A DNA stretch of 11,243 bases from an uncultured Oscillospiraceae bacterium (GCA_934589665.1 CAKTOJ010000051.1:1-11243); one strand, 5' to 3'. Counted from the stretch's first letter, positions 1 to 7,266 are shown. Notes: generated by a model from the sequence alone, not told the origin. Translations and numbers: made by a program.

Positions 1-92
1 ATCCGGCGGTTGATGAGCCGCACCACGCCGTTTTTATCGAAGAAGCAGGCCGCGATGGGCAGACTGTCGAAGCTTTCTTTAATTCTGTCCAT
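1..92 (-). CDS. PAS-domain signalling protein, probably sensor histidine kinase (N-terminus only, cut by window edge)
   Basis: Only the first 30 codons are in the window, read leftward from an ATG at 92-90. The peptide starts MDRIKESFDSLPIAACFFDK and continues NGVVRLINRR. This looks like the opening of a PAS domain: an amphipathic helix, then 'slPiaacFFDknGvvrliNrr', the usual first two strands in PAS modules that precede histidine kinase cores. The start is supported by an AGAGGGG-type ribosome binding site overlapping the end of the preceding gene, whose TAG stop lies only 4 bases upstream, so the two are surely co-transcribed and probably translationally coupled. By context it may supply the catalytic kinase part missing from its partner. 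The catalytic domain is outside the window, so 'kinase' is inference; a PAS-GGDEF or PAS-HTH protein is possible. Confidence 0.6.
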   Translation of the reverse strand, partial: MDRIKESFDSLPIAACFFDKNGVVRLINRR

Positions 93-96
93 GCGC

Positions 97-1746
97 CTAT
101 ACCCCTCTCGATCTTTCCAGCTTCCGCGTCACATATTGCAGTCCGTCCTCATCCTGCTCCCATTCCAGATCTGGAAACCGCGTGCGCAGCCCGCAGAGCG
201 GCTCCGCTCCTGAAACACAGAGAGCAATCTCTACCCACTTACCAACCTCGATGGAGATCAGCAGCGCACGCAGCGATTCCAGCTCCGCCTCCACGACCGC
301 CTCAAACAGGTCGTAGACCTGCGTTGCCTGCTCGACGGTAAGCCAGCCTTCTCCCTTGATGATCGTCTTGCAGTCGGCGCCATAGATACTGATATTCTCG
401 GAAGATTCATTGAGGCACAGCCGAAGCTCCTGCACGCTGATCGCACCGCGCTGCACGCCAACAAAAGTCAGGTTGCTTCTGCGCTTGATGTAGGTCCCGA
501 TAATGATGACCTGCCCGAGCAGGCGCCTGGCTCTGTCTGGATCCTCCGCCTTCTGTAATTCAGCCAGCAGATCCCGCAGCATCGCGATCTGCCGGGCGGT
601 CTGCGCCTCCATCATGTCATACAGGCGGTTTTCTTCTGTCAGCTTCAGCCATCTTGCGCGCTGTGCATTCTCCGCGGCCAGAACGTCGCCGGTATCACGC
701 AGCTCGTCCCTTGTCAGCTCCAGCTCCTTTTGGACCTGATTCAGCGCGGAGACGTCCTCCTTCCAGAATACCCAGCCGCGGCGCAGCTTGTGCCGCTTCA
801 AAAGCGTATCGTCGCTCAGATGGACGGTATCCTGCCGGATCTGCTGCAGCTCGCTTTGCGGCAAAGCCTCCTGCATGGAAACAGACGCATATTTGGGGCA
901 AAATGCAGGATCCGTGATCTGGACAGGCAAACTCGTTGCCTCAAAAAGTTCGTCGTATCCGAGGTTAGACTGAATCAGCCCGCATTGAATGCAGCATTCA
1001 AAGATGCTCGCAAAGATCAGGCACTGCGACACCGTCATATCACCCGCGAGAACCCAGACCCAATAGACCTTTTTAATATACATGCAAGCATAGACCAACG
1101 AAAGCGCAAGCGGAACCAGCGGCAGCCAGCGAATTCTCCTGCTGCGCGGGATGCGGCAGTTTTTCACCATCGAAAGCAACGCGAACCCCGCGCATAGAGC
1201 CACCCAACCCAGCACGAAGAAATAGCCGCCTTCATACCGATACTCCTGATCCGATAAAACGCCGGACGGGAAAGAAAACACCTGCTGGTGCAGATCATTG
1301 GTCAGAACGAGCAAAAGAAGCAGCAGCGTTGGAAAATACAGAAGCTTGGTCCATCGCGGCAGCTGAAAATCTTCTCCCTTGCCCAGTGACAGGGAAACAA
1401 AGACCGACAGCATGGGGATGAGCAGCATCGGGAGATAGTAGAAGTACCACAGCCAGCGCCCGGCATCCGTGTTATCAATGGAAAATTTGATGGAGCGCAG
1501 CAGGATCCACAGCACCATCAGCACTGAGATTGCCAACAGATAGCGCCGCACCTGCGTCTGCACGATGCGCATCCAGATGGAGTAGCACCACGCGCTGAAC
1601 AAAAACACATAGATTCCGCTTCGCAGGTGGTTGACAGCCGGAGAATGAAAAATCTGCCGGCTGGCATAGCGGAGCCACATGGCAAACGCAATGAGCGCCA
1701 ACACGCCCAGCACATACAAAAATCTCTTTTTTGTCACTTTGCTCAT
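97..1746 (-). CDS. Multi-TM sensor with coiled coil and degenerate histidine-kinase-like C-terminus
   Basis: A 549-aa membrane signalling protein. The N-terminal 260 residues hold seven to eight hydrophobic segments (roughly 8-27, 41-61, 67-88, 101-121, 135-152, 176-195, 208-225, 230-258), resembling the 7TM regions placed ahead of histidine kinases in Clostridia. The segment after the last TM (GYDELFEATSLPVQITD) resembles the linker into a PAS-like region. Residues about 330-420 form a charged helical or coiled-coil stretch ending in YIKRRSNL. The C-terminal 130 residues have the layout of a kinase dimerisation plus ATPase region, but I see no phospho-acceptor His in the helix, no clear N box and no DxGxG G box. 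It is therefore probably a pseudokinase or ligand-sensing partner. I chose the second Met (MSKVTKK) because GGGGAGGT lies 8 bases upstream; the longer in-frame start eight codons earlier has no such site. It shares a promoter and a 4-bp junction with the downstream PAS gene. Ligand unknown. Confidence 0.72.
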   Translation of the reverse strand: MSKVTKKRFLYVLGVLALIAFAMWLRYASRQIFHSPAVNHLRSGIYVFLFSAWCYSIWMRIVQTQVRRYLLAISVLMVLWILLRSIKFSIDNTDAGRWLWYFYYLPMLLIPMLSVFVSLSLGKGEDFQLPRWTKLLYFPTLLLLLLVLTNDLHQQVFSFPSGVLSDQEYRYEGGYFFVLGWVALCAGFALLSMVKNCRIPRSRRIRWLPLVPLALSLVYACMYIKKVYWVWVLAGDMTVSQCLIFASIFECCIQCGLIQSNLGYDELFEATSLPVQITDPAFCPKYASVSMQEALPQSELQQIRQDTVHLSDDTLLKRHKLRRGWVFWKEDVSALNQVQKELELTRDELRDTGDVLAAENAQRARWLKLTEENRLYDMMEAQTARQIAMLRDLLAELQKAEDPDRARRLLGQVIIIGTYIKRRSNLTFVGVQRGAISVQELRLCLNESSENISIYGADCKTIIKGEGWLTVEQATQVYDLFEAVVEAELESLRALLISIEVGKWVEIALCVSGAEPLCGLRTRFPDLEWEQDEDGLQYVTRKLERSRGV

Positions 1747-1782
1747 GCCGCATACCTCCCCATTCTGCACATCCGTATTGAT

Positions 1783-1810
1783 AGTATATCATGCGGATGG
1801 AAAAAGGCAA
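1783..1810 (-). promoter_or_regulatory. Predicted sigma-A-type promoter of the sensor operon
   Basis: On the minus strand, TTGCCT (1810-1805) serves as -35 and TATACT (1788-1783) as -10, separated by 16 bp. Transcription would start near 1776 and give a leader of about 30 bases carrying the GGGGAGGT ribosome binding site of the sensor gene. Seen by eye; the -35 matches the consensus at four of six positions. Confidence 0.5.
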
Positions 1811-1967
1811 CACAGTTTTGCACCCTTTACTGAGAGAAACGAGTCAGACAATGGCCTTTGAACAAAAAAATTGCAAACCCTATCCAATCGGTGGGGGCAA
1901 AAAAGAGCGATAACGGATAAAATAAAAACGGAAACTGCAAAAGGAAAAAAGGCGGTGAAAAGCACAG

Positions 1968-2351
1968 ATGCGAAGAATTGTGTTGGATATGAAGAACGGA
2001 CTCCTGGCGGAGGCGGTCACGCAGTCGCTTTCGGGATGCGACATGGATTTCCTTATCTACCGTTCTCCAAAGCCGGAGGAAACGCTTGCTCTGTGCCGTA
2101 CCTGCCGTGCCAACGTGTTGGTGATGGAGGTCATCCGACAGGGCCTCTGGAAGCTGAGCGAGAGACTCAGGCTCTGCAGTGCTGTAAGGCGGCTCGGTTG
2201 CGCCTGCAAGGTCCTGCTTCTGGTAGATGAGAGCACAGACGAACTGCTTGCTTCTGAGGTGCGGCAGACGGTGAAGGATCAGCTGGCCGATGGTTTTATC
2301 TATGCGTCGGTATCGCCAACCTACCTCGCAGGCGTAATCGACACGCTTTGA
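1968..2351 (+). CDS. CheY-like receiver-fold protein, probable pseudo-receiver
   Basis: A 127-aa stand-alone protein with the strand/helix rhythm of a response-regulator receiver: beta1 RRIVLDM, beta3 ANVLVMEV, beta4 CKVLLLVDES, beta5 ADGFIYASVS and a final helix YLAGVIDTL. Length fits a single receiver (about 120 aa) with no output domain. At the beta3 end, where the phosphorylated Asp normally sits, the sequence has Glu (VLVMEV), and the conserved Lys after beta5 is absent (FIYAS). It may therefore be a non-phosphorylated, protein-binding pseudo-receiver. This alignment was done by eye. It is divergent from the sensor operon across 221 bp and may belong to the same signalling unit. The start has a weak GGCGGTG site about 10 bases upstream. 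I saw no convincing promoter for it. A related family of small receiver-like proteins in Clostridia is recalled but not verified. Confidence 0.6.
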   Translation: MRRIVLDMKNGLLAEAVTQSLSGCDMDFLIYRSPKPEETLALCRTCRANVLVMEVIRQGLWKLSERLRLCSAVRRLGCACKVLLLVDESTDELLASEVRQTVKDQLADGFIYASVSPTYLAGVIDTL

Positions 2352-2377
2352 GGAAAGGATGGGTGAGAAATGAGAAT

Positions 2378-2396
2378 GCTTTGTGCATAGCAAAGC
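2378..2396 (+). other. Small hairpin in the leader upstream of the surface protein
   Basis: GCTTTG (2378-2383) and CAAAGC (2391-2396) are perfect inverted repeats around a 7-nt loop. No T-run follows, so this is not a standard terminator. It lies 27 bases after the receiver-like gene and may be part of the same structured leader as the larger stem at 2450-2513. Confidence 0.4.
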
Positions 2397-2449
2397 GAGG
2401 AAGAGAGTACATAAAAAGCGGGACGAAGGAAAGCAGCATTGGGCGCAGC

Positions 2450-2513
2450 CGGAGGCGTGTCGGCCGGCCTGCAACGCATTTCCGTTGCAGGGCAATCGCC
2501 GAAAACGTCTCTG
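2450..2513 (+). ncRNA. Candidate structured leader RNA (long imperfect stem-loop)
   Basis: The plus-strand transcript can fold into one long hairpin. The outer stem pairs 2450-2458 with 2505-2513 (9 bp including two G-U pairs). The middle stem pairs CGGC 2461-2464 with GCCG 2498-2501. The inner stem pairs CCTGCAACG 2468-2476 with CGTTGCAGG 2483-2491 around a CATTTC loop. Internal loops are GT/AAA and CGG/GCAATC. The G-U pairs would be A-C mismatches in the opposite strand, which favours a plus-strand RNA. No U-tract follows, so an ordinary terminator is unlikely. It lies 57 bases before the start codon of the surface protein, in a 219-bp gap without a convincing gene. A weak -10-like TATACA at 2538-2543 lacks a -35. 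It matches no riboswitch family I can name: TPP, c-di-GMP-I and fluoride motifs were considered and do not fit. Confidence 0.4.
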
Positions 2514-2554
2514 TAACACCACCTGATGGACTCAATTTATACAATACACAATGT

Positions 2555-2563
2555 AAAAGGAGG
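2555..2563 (+). promoter_or_regulatory. Ribosome binding site that fixes the surface-protein start
   Basis: AAAAGGAGG lies 7 bases before the ATG at 2571. This decides the start against an in-frame ATG 45 bases upstream at 2526 that has no ribosome binding site and would put 15 extra residues in front of the signal peptide. Confidence 0.8.
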
Positions 2564-2570
2564 AATCAAG

Positions 2571-5500
2571 ATGAAATCAATCACCCAACGCAGGATATTC
2601 AGCTTACTGCTTTCATTGGCAATGCTGATCGGCCTCCTCCCCGCCTTGGGGAGCATCGCCTCTGCCGCAGGCAGCGGCACCACCGAAGGCGACCCAAGAA
2701 TCGTAACCACCTATGCGGAGCTCAGCTCTGCCCTGAGCTCCGGCGTCACCTATGTCAAGCTCGGTGCCAACATTAACACCAAGGATTTCAATGACGGCGC
2801 GGGATATAACAAGTCCATCCAACAGACTGGAACGGTTCAACTGGATCTTGACGGCTATTCCGTGACCTTTTTCAGCAGAACCTCTCCGCTCCCGGCTGCC
2901 ATCCGCGTCACGGGCGACCTGTCGGTCAAGGACAGCCGCGGCGGCGGCAAGCTCTACATCGACGCCAATCCCAATACGGCCAGCAGCAAGCAGGTGCTGA
3001 TCCTCGCCGAGACCGGCAGCTTCACGCTCAACAGCGGGCGGATCGGCGTCGATAACGGTCTTGCCAAAAACAGCATTGTGGTCGTCGAGGGCAAGGGCGA
3101 CGCGAAGGTCGTCTTTAACGGCGGCAAGGTCGACGCCATCTCCCCGAAGGTCGGCATCCCCTATGTCTATTCCGCGCTGCTGTCGTCCAACTGCAAGGCC
3201 GAATTCAACGGCGGCGAGTTCGAGGGGCTGGTCGGCTTCGCCTACGCCACCCGGACAGACGGGATAAGCAAGCCGAAAGCCGTGATCAACGGCGGCAAGT
3301 TCAAGGGCGGTATCGTCGTTAAAAAGGGCAGCGAGACCATCACGGAGGGGCGGACTTTCCCCATCAGCATCCAAGGCGGCAGCTTCGGCCGCGGCCTCTT
3401 CACGGAGAATTTCGCGCTCAGCAGCAGCGAGCAGACCCTGGAAAACTTTGCCTTTGCCGCAATGTTCCCGGAAAGGACCGCTCTGCTTCGCCCCGACGAG
3501 CGGACCCGCCTGATCTACCGTCAGAAGGACGTCAAGACCGAATACATGGCCAACTCCGTCTCGAAGGAGTACCTCATCGCCCTGTCGACCAAGAATCTCG
3601 ACGACTATAAGCGCGTCGCCTTCTCGTCCTACAGCGGCACAGCCTACACCGACGTCTGCACCAACGCCTTCGGTCTGGTCAAGGTGGAGGTCAACGGTGC
3701 GCCGGCCTATGTGCCGCACCAGATGGACGTGACGGGCGGCTACAGCGGCGCTCCGCTGTACGCGCTCAGTCCGAAAAAGCAACTCCGGTTCTACTGGGTC
3801 CCCCTGCCGCAGGCGATGAGGGACGCAGGCTACAGGCAGAAGATCAGCTACACGCTCAACGGTACGGATTATCCCGTCACCGCCAGCAGCTACAATAACA
3901 ATCTCTTGTTTCAGACTATCCCTGTGAATAGCTATAGCTACCAGACGGAGGTGCAGAAGCTGGGGATCACCGTCGAGCTTTATAAGGACGGCGAGCCGCT
4001 GAGACTGAGCGGCGCTTCCAATATGTTCCTGATGCGCTACCGGATGATGTCGGAGACCGATGTCGCCATTCCCGAGGTCACACTGACGGTGAAGGACGGC
4101 GACCTGATCGCCGCGTCCGCCGCGACTGACAGCCCGGTCACCGTTTCCGACGACGAAAGCTGCACCGTTAAAAGTCAGGTGAACTGGGCAGACAACGGAG
4201 CCGTGCGCAACAAGTCGGTGGTCCTGAAGGCAAAGGAAGGCTTCTATCTGACAAGTGAAACGAAATTCAACGTCGTCGGGGCGAGCAGCATCACGGCAAA
4301 GTGGCTCTACAGCACAGACGGCGGTCAGACCTGCGTCGTCGGCGTGGAGGCACAGGAGTGCGAGCTGATCACCGAGGCAAAGGGCATCGTGCGCGGTCTG
4401 GTCTATTATAATCGCGTCAATGACATCTATGTGGAGTCGTATGAGCCGAGCAAATACACCATCACCGTTAAGAAGGTCAGCGAATACATCAGCTCCTCCG
4501 GCTCTACCATCTATGACAGCTTCCTGTGGCCGGATGAGCTGCTCGACGAGACCGGCGCCCCCTATTATCTCTACTGCACAGTCGAGGCAAAGCCCGGCTA
4601 TGTGTTCCGCAGCGGCACCGGAACGCTGAAATTTGCCAATGAGGAGTGGAAGCCCGGAAAATGGGCGGAGGCCATTTGGAACGACGACTGGATGGACATG
4701 GACAACATCAGCGCCGGCGCATGCTATAAGCTGCACGACGAGTCAGACACCAATCTGGGCGGCCTTTGGCTGAACCGGCTCGAGCTGACCAACCTGAATC
4801 TGTCCGTGAAGGCACCTGTCGCAGGCGAAAGCCCCGCACCGGGCAGTGACTACTGCAAGATCGACGGCCTGCCGCCGTACATGAAGCTCGAGCGCGTCGA
4901 TTGGCTGAAGTGCTATGACGACTGGAGGTACTATTCCGATAAGCCCTTTACCTTCCAGGCAGGAAAAACGTCGGACGGTGAGAACTGCGAATACCAGTGC
5001 TTTATCTATGTCTCCTATGACCTTAGCGGCGTCGGGGTCGCGAAGGGCGCCAAGTTCTACCTCAACGACACGCCGTGCAAGCTTGACTGGGAGAATAAGT
5101 TCTTCTGGACTGAAACCATGACCGCCGAGGGCAACCCCGTGCAGGAGGATCCCGTTATCACGGCCAAGGCAGGTTCCAACGGCACAATCACGCCCTCAGG
5201 CAGTGTCACGGTCAAATCCGGCGCGGATCAGACCTTTGCCATCCAGCCGAACAGCGGCTATACCGTCTCCAAGGTGCTGGTAGACGGAACGGACGTCAGC
5301 GCGGTGACGTCGTACACCTTCAAGAACGTCACGGCCAACCATACCATCGAGGCGGTTTTTGCGAAGGTGGAAGCAAAGCCGACCAATCCCTTCGTCGACG
5401 TTGCCGAGGGAACATACTACTATGACCCGGTGCTTTGGGCGGTGGCAAACGGCATTACCTCCGGCGTGGATGCGACGCATTTTGAGCCCGAGGGCACCTG

Positions 5501-5912
5501 CACCCGTGCGCACGCCGTGACCTTCCTGTGGCGCGCATCGGGTCAGCCCGAACCGAAAACGACCAATATGCCGTTCCGGGACGTAAAGCCCGGCAGCTAC
5601 TATGAAAAGGCCGTGCTCTGGGCCGTGGAAAACAAGATCACCAATGGTACCGGCACCACCACCTTCAGTCCGGACGAAAACTGCACCCGCGCGCAGATCG
5701 TCACCTTCCTTTGGCGCAGTAAGGGCGAGCCGTATGCCAGCGATAGCAATAACCCGTTCACGGACATCGCATCGGACTACTACATGGATGCCGTTTTCTG
5801 GGCAGTCAAGGAAGGCATTACAAAGGGCACCACCCCCACGACCTTCAGTCCGAACGAAAGGTGCACGCGCGCGCAGATCGTCACCTTTATCTACCGCGCA
5901 ATGGCTTCCTGA
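2571..5912 (+). CDS. S-layer-homology (SLH) surface protein with beta-helix repeats
   Basis: A 1113-aa exported cell-wall protein. Residues 1-32 are a signal peptide (basic start, hydrophobic core, cleavage probably after IASAA). Residues about 40-290 look like a right-handed beta-helix: LDLDGYSVTF, then NSG/NGG/QGG turn motifs at residues 154, 183, 213, 240 and 268, spaced 27-30 residues apart. The middle (about 300-855) is a large unrecognised beta-rich region. From residue 860 comes a divergent InlB-type B repeat (AKAGSNGTITPSGSVTV, then GYTVSKVLVDGTDVS, ending NHTIEAVFAK). Three SLH domains follow, starting near residues 939, 1000 and 1061, each with D(V/I), YY, WAV and TRA(H/Q)-VTF(L/I)-(W/Y)R motifs. 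SLH domains bind secondary cell-wall polymers, so this is non-covalently anchored at the surface. Role inferred: adhesin, S-layer component or glycan-binding protein. The preceding leader may regulate it. Confidence 0.85.
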   Translation: MKSITQRRIFSLLLSLAMLIGLLPALGSIASAAGSGTTEGDPRIVTTYAELSSALSSGVTYVKLGANINTKDFNDGAGYNKSIQQTGTVQLDLDGYSVTFFSRTSPLPAAIRVTGDLSVKDSRGGGKLYIDANPNTASSKQVLILAETGSFTLNSGRIGVDNGLAKNSIVVVEGKGDAKVVFNGGKVDAISPKVGIPYVYSALLSSNCKAEFNGGEFEGLVGFAYATRTDGISKPKAVINGGKFKGGIVVKKGSETITEGRTFPISIQGGSFGRGLFTENFALSSSEQTLENFAFAAMFPERTALLRPDERTRLIYRQKDVKTEYMANSVSKEYLIALSTKNLDDYKRVAFSSYSGTAYTDVCTNAFGLVKVEVNGAPAYVPHQMDVTGGYSGAPLYALSPKKQLRFYWVPLPQAMRDAGYRQKISYTLNGTDYPVTASSYNNNLLFQTIPVNSYSYQTEVQKLGITVELYKDGEPLRLSGASNMFLMRYRMMSETDVAIPEVTLTVKDGDLIAASAATDSPVTVSDDESCTVKSQVNWADNGAVRNKSVVLKAKEGFYLTSETKFNVVGASSITAKWLYSTDGGQTCVVGVEAQECELITEAKGIVRGLVYYNRVNDIYVESYEPSKYTITVKKVSEYISSSGSTIYDSFLWPDELLDETGAPYYLYCTVEAKPGYVFRSGTGTLKFANEEWKPGKWAEAIWNDDWMDMDNISAGACYKLHDESDTNLGGLWLNRLELTNLNLSVKAPVAGESPAPGSDYCKIDGLPPYMKLERVDWLKCYDDWRYYSDKPFTFQAGKTSDGENCEYQCFIYVSYDLSGVGVAKGAKFYLNDTPCKLDWENKFFWTETMTAEGNPVQEDPVITAKAGSNGTITPSGSVTVKSGADQTFAIQPNSGYTVSKVLVDGTDVSAVTSYTFKNVTANHTIEAVFAKVEAKPTNPFVDVAEGTYYYDPVLWAVANGITSGVDATHFEPEGTCTRAHAVTFLWRASGQPEPKTTNMPFRDVKPGSYYEKAVLWAVENKITNGTGTTTFSPDENCTRAQIVTFLWRSKGEPYASDSNNPFTDIASDYYMDAVFWAVKEGITKGTTPTTFSPNERCTRAQIVTFIYRAMAS
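5661..5887 (+). repeat. 180-bp tandem repeat encoding SLH domains 2 and 3
   Basis: Bases 5661-5707 and 5841-5887 are exactly 180 bp apart and match at 43 of 47 positions, including a run from the conserved Arg codon through GCGCAGATCGTCACCTT. This is DNA-level similarity inside the coding region, beyond what protein conservation alone requires. It suggests a fairly recent SLH duplication or gene conversion. SLH1 is more diverged. Confidence 0.6.
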
Positions 5913-5922
5913 ACGAGGGTGC

Positions 5923-5945
5923 GCGCGGCGGAACAACCGCCGCGC
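5923..5945 (+). terminator. GC-rich hairpin after the SLH protein, U-tract absent
   Basis: GCGCGGCGG (5923-5931) and CCGCCGCGC (5937-5945) are perfect inverted repeats around AACAA, starting 11 bases after the SLH gene stop. ATCCCCC follows instead of a T-run, so it is an atypical terminator, an mRNA 3'-end protector or a processing site rather than a classical intrinsic terminator. Confidence 0.4.
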
Positions 5946-6003
5946 ATCCCCCGGGAGGCCCGATACGGAGGAACGCCACTTTACAGCATAAGGAGGGATC
6001 ATC

Positions 6004-6495
6004 TTGCAGGTCGTAATTCAAAAGATTCCGGAAAATCTGCCGGAATTTGAACTGCTTGCCGCTGAGGGGCGGCAGCCAGAGCGCATCTGCGCCCTGTTTC
6101 TGTGCGCGCTGGCGCTGTTTGACCGAAATAAGGAGGCCGGCGCTGCCGCAATGAACCTTCTGCGCGGCCCGAAGCCCCTGACGCCGTATGACTGCCAGTT
6201 TCTGCGCGACCGACTGCGCGGCAAGTCCTATCTGCCGCTTGCGTATTTTGATGGCGCAACGCCGGAAAACGGGTATCAGCCGCAGGTGCCGTACGCGCTG
6301 AACGTGCTCGCAGACCCCAGACCGCAGGATTTGGAGCCTGGCTATCTGCGTGTGTTCCTTAAAACGGCGGGCGCAGATTCGCCGCGACCCATGAAGCTGC
6401 GCCAGAAGGCCTCGACCGGCGAATGGTTCCTTTGGGAATACTCCAGCATTCTCAGCGGCATCCGTATTCCTGCGGCGGAAGACCCATGGAGCTGA
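6004..6495 (+). CDS. DUF6935-type protein (TTG start)
   Basis: A 163-aa soluble protein without signal peptide or membrane segment. The C-terminal part (LRQKASTGEWFLWEYSSILS, then GIRIPAAEDPW) matches my recollection of DUF6935, a family of unknown function common in Clostridia. The N-terminal half (residues 1-60) is helical. The middle carries YLPLAYFDGATPENGY and a strand-rich segment ending in RVFLKTAGADSPRPMKLRQK. The start is TTG: AAGGAGG lies 7 bases upstream, and no in-frame ATG fits near it. It follows the SLH gene by 91 bp and precedes a membrane-anchored gene by 69 bp. Family members often sit beside stress- or envelope-type genes in my recollection, but no biochemical function is known and none is claimed here. 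Confidence 0.7.
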   Translation: MQVVIQKIPENLPEFELLAAEGRQPERICALFLCALALFDRNKEAGAAAMNLLRGPKPLTPYDCQFLRDRLRGKSYLPLAYFDGATPENGYQPQVPYALNVLADPRPQDLEPGYLRVFLKTAGADSPRPMKLRQKASTGEWFLWEYSSILSGIRIPAAEDPWS

Positions 6496-6564
6496 CGGGC
6501 GAAGGAAACGGCGCGCTGCGCGGCAGCCTGTGAACGCAGCGGCTGTTCCAAAAGGGAGATCAAC

Positions 6565-7155
6565 GTGAAAAAATCACGGAAAATTGCACTACTTATCATG
6601 CTGGCGACCGCGTTTGTTATGCTGGCGGGCGTTTTGCTGTATCGGTATTTTATCGGGAGCCGGATACAGGACGGAGGCAGAATGGAAAACCCGGATGCGT
6701 ACCGGGCGGGAAAAGAGCTGATCGAATTTCGCTGGCAGCAAACCCATACGAATTCTTCCCGTTGCTTTACGGTATATTTTTATCTGGAGAACGACCTTCC
6801 CGTGCTGACCGGACGGTTTCTGAGCCCGGATGGCGGCGAGACGAGAGAAAACGGGAGGGATGCGTCTTCGACCCCGATCCCATGGCAACTTACCTGGGTG
6901 CAATGGTTTGAGCTGCAGAATACGCTGGCGGAGGCTGCACTGCCCGCGTACGAAAAGCCATCGCACAATGCTGCAGAGGAGGCCGACAGCGAAATCTCCA
7001 TCGTCTGGCGCACCGAGGACGGAGAGCGATCCGAAAAGTGCAGCGGCGAGAACGCCGCCGCGCTGGAGACCTTGGTGCTTCGCATTGCAGAGGAGGCCTA
7101 TGGCACATCGCAGCTTGAGGCGGGGCTGCCGGGGCCTGCTCCAAAAGGCGGCTGA
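6565..7155 (+). CDS. Single-TM membrane-anchored protein, unknown function (GTG start)
   Basis: A 196-aa protein with a basic start (MKKSRK) and one hydrophobic segment at about residues 7-29. There is no lipobox and no clear cleavage site, so it is most likely anchored by its N-terminus with the rest outside. The ectodomain has a beta-rich part (CFTVYFYLENDLPVLTGRF), a WVQWFELQNTL helix, an acidic stretch (HNAAEEADSE) and a C-terminal part ISIVWRTEDGE to LRIAEEAYG. I do not recognise a named domain. The start is GTG, with GGGAG 8 bases upstream; no ATG near it has a comparable site. It lies between the DUF6935 gene and a four-TM membrane protein and is probably co-expressed with both. It could be a binding partner of the neighbouring membrane protein; that is inference only. 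Confidence 0.65.
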   Translation: MKKSRKIALLIMLATAFVMLAGVLLYRYFIGSRIQDGGRMENPDAYRAGKELIEFRWQQTHTNSSRCFTVYFYLENDLPVLTGRFLSPDGGETRENGRDASSTPIPWQLTWVQWFELQNTLAEAALPAYEKPSHNAAEEADSEISIVWRTEDGERSEKCSGENAAALETLVLRIAEEAYGTSQLEAGLPGPAPKGG

Positions 7156-7195
7156 GCGCCCCTTGCGCGCAGCGCTAAACAACAGTACGTTTTTG

Positions 7196-7223
7196 CGCAG
7201 GGCACACGGCTGTGCGCCCTGCG
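7196..7223 (+). terminator. GC-rich hairpin between genes, U-tract absent
   Basis: CGCAGGGC (7196-7203) pairs with GCCCTGCG (7216-7223), and ACA/TGT can pair inside with a small bulge. No T-run follows on the plus strand; the TTTTT lies before the stem. A partial terminator or mRNA-stabilising hairpin is likely. Confidence 0.35.
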
Positions 7224-7266
7224 GAATCACGAAAAAATGAACAAAAAAATGTAAGGAGGATCTATT

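Noticed and set aside
1871..1923. Promoter for the receiver-like gene (TAAAAT at 1918-1923)
   Set aside because: The base run at the -35 distance is GGGCAA, which is too weak to call; no better pair was found.
1827..2522. 231-codon minus-strand frame across the receiver-like gene and the leader
   Set aside because: No recognisable domain and no ribosome binding site; it includes the leader stem translated as protein. The plus-strand receiver fold explains the region better.
2400..2530. Possible TPP or c-di-GMP-I riboswitch (ACCTGAT and GGGACGAAGG look similar to parts of those motifs)
   Set aside because: The partner elements are missing: no CTGAGA box for TPP and no matching GEMM core or receptor helices.
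2348..2776. 142-codon plus-strand frame across the leader and start of the SLH gene
   Set aside because: It overlaps the signal peptide of the SLH gene in another frame, is Arg/Lys-rich without domain features, and its first half lies on the RNA stem.
2613..4736. 707-codon open frame on the minus strand inside the SLH gene
   Set aside because: It is antisense to a gene with signal peptide, repeats and SLH domains; its composition is low-complexity (Ala, Val, Asp, Gly, His rich) and it follows from GC-rich codon bias of the sense strand.
5196..6002. 268-codon minus-strand frame antisense to the SLH domains
   Set aside because: Mirror of the repeated SLH codons; no start signal.
6830..7240. 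136-codon plus-strand frame overlapping the single-TM gene
   Set aside because: Arg/Pro/Ser-rich out-of-frame shadow without ribosome binding site; the overlapping gene has a TM anchor and a good start.
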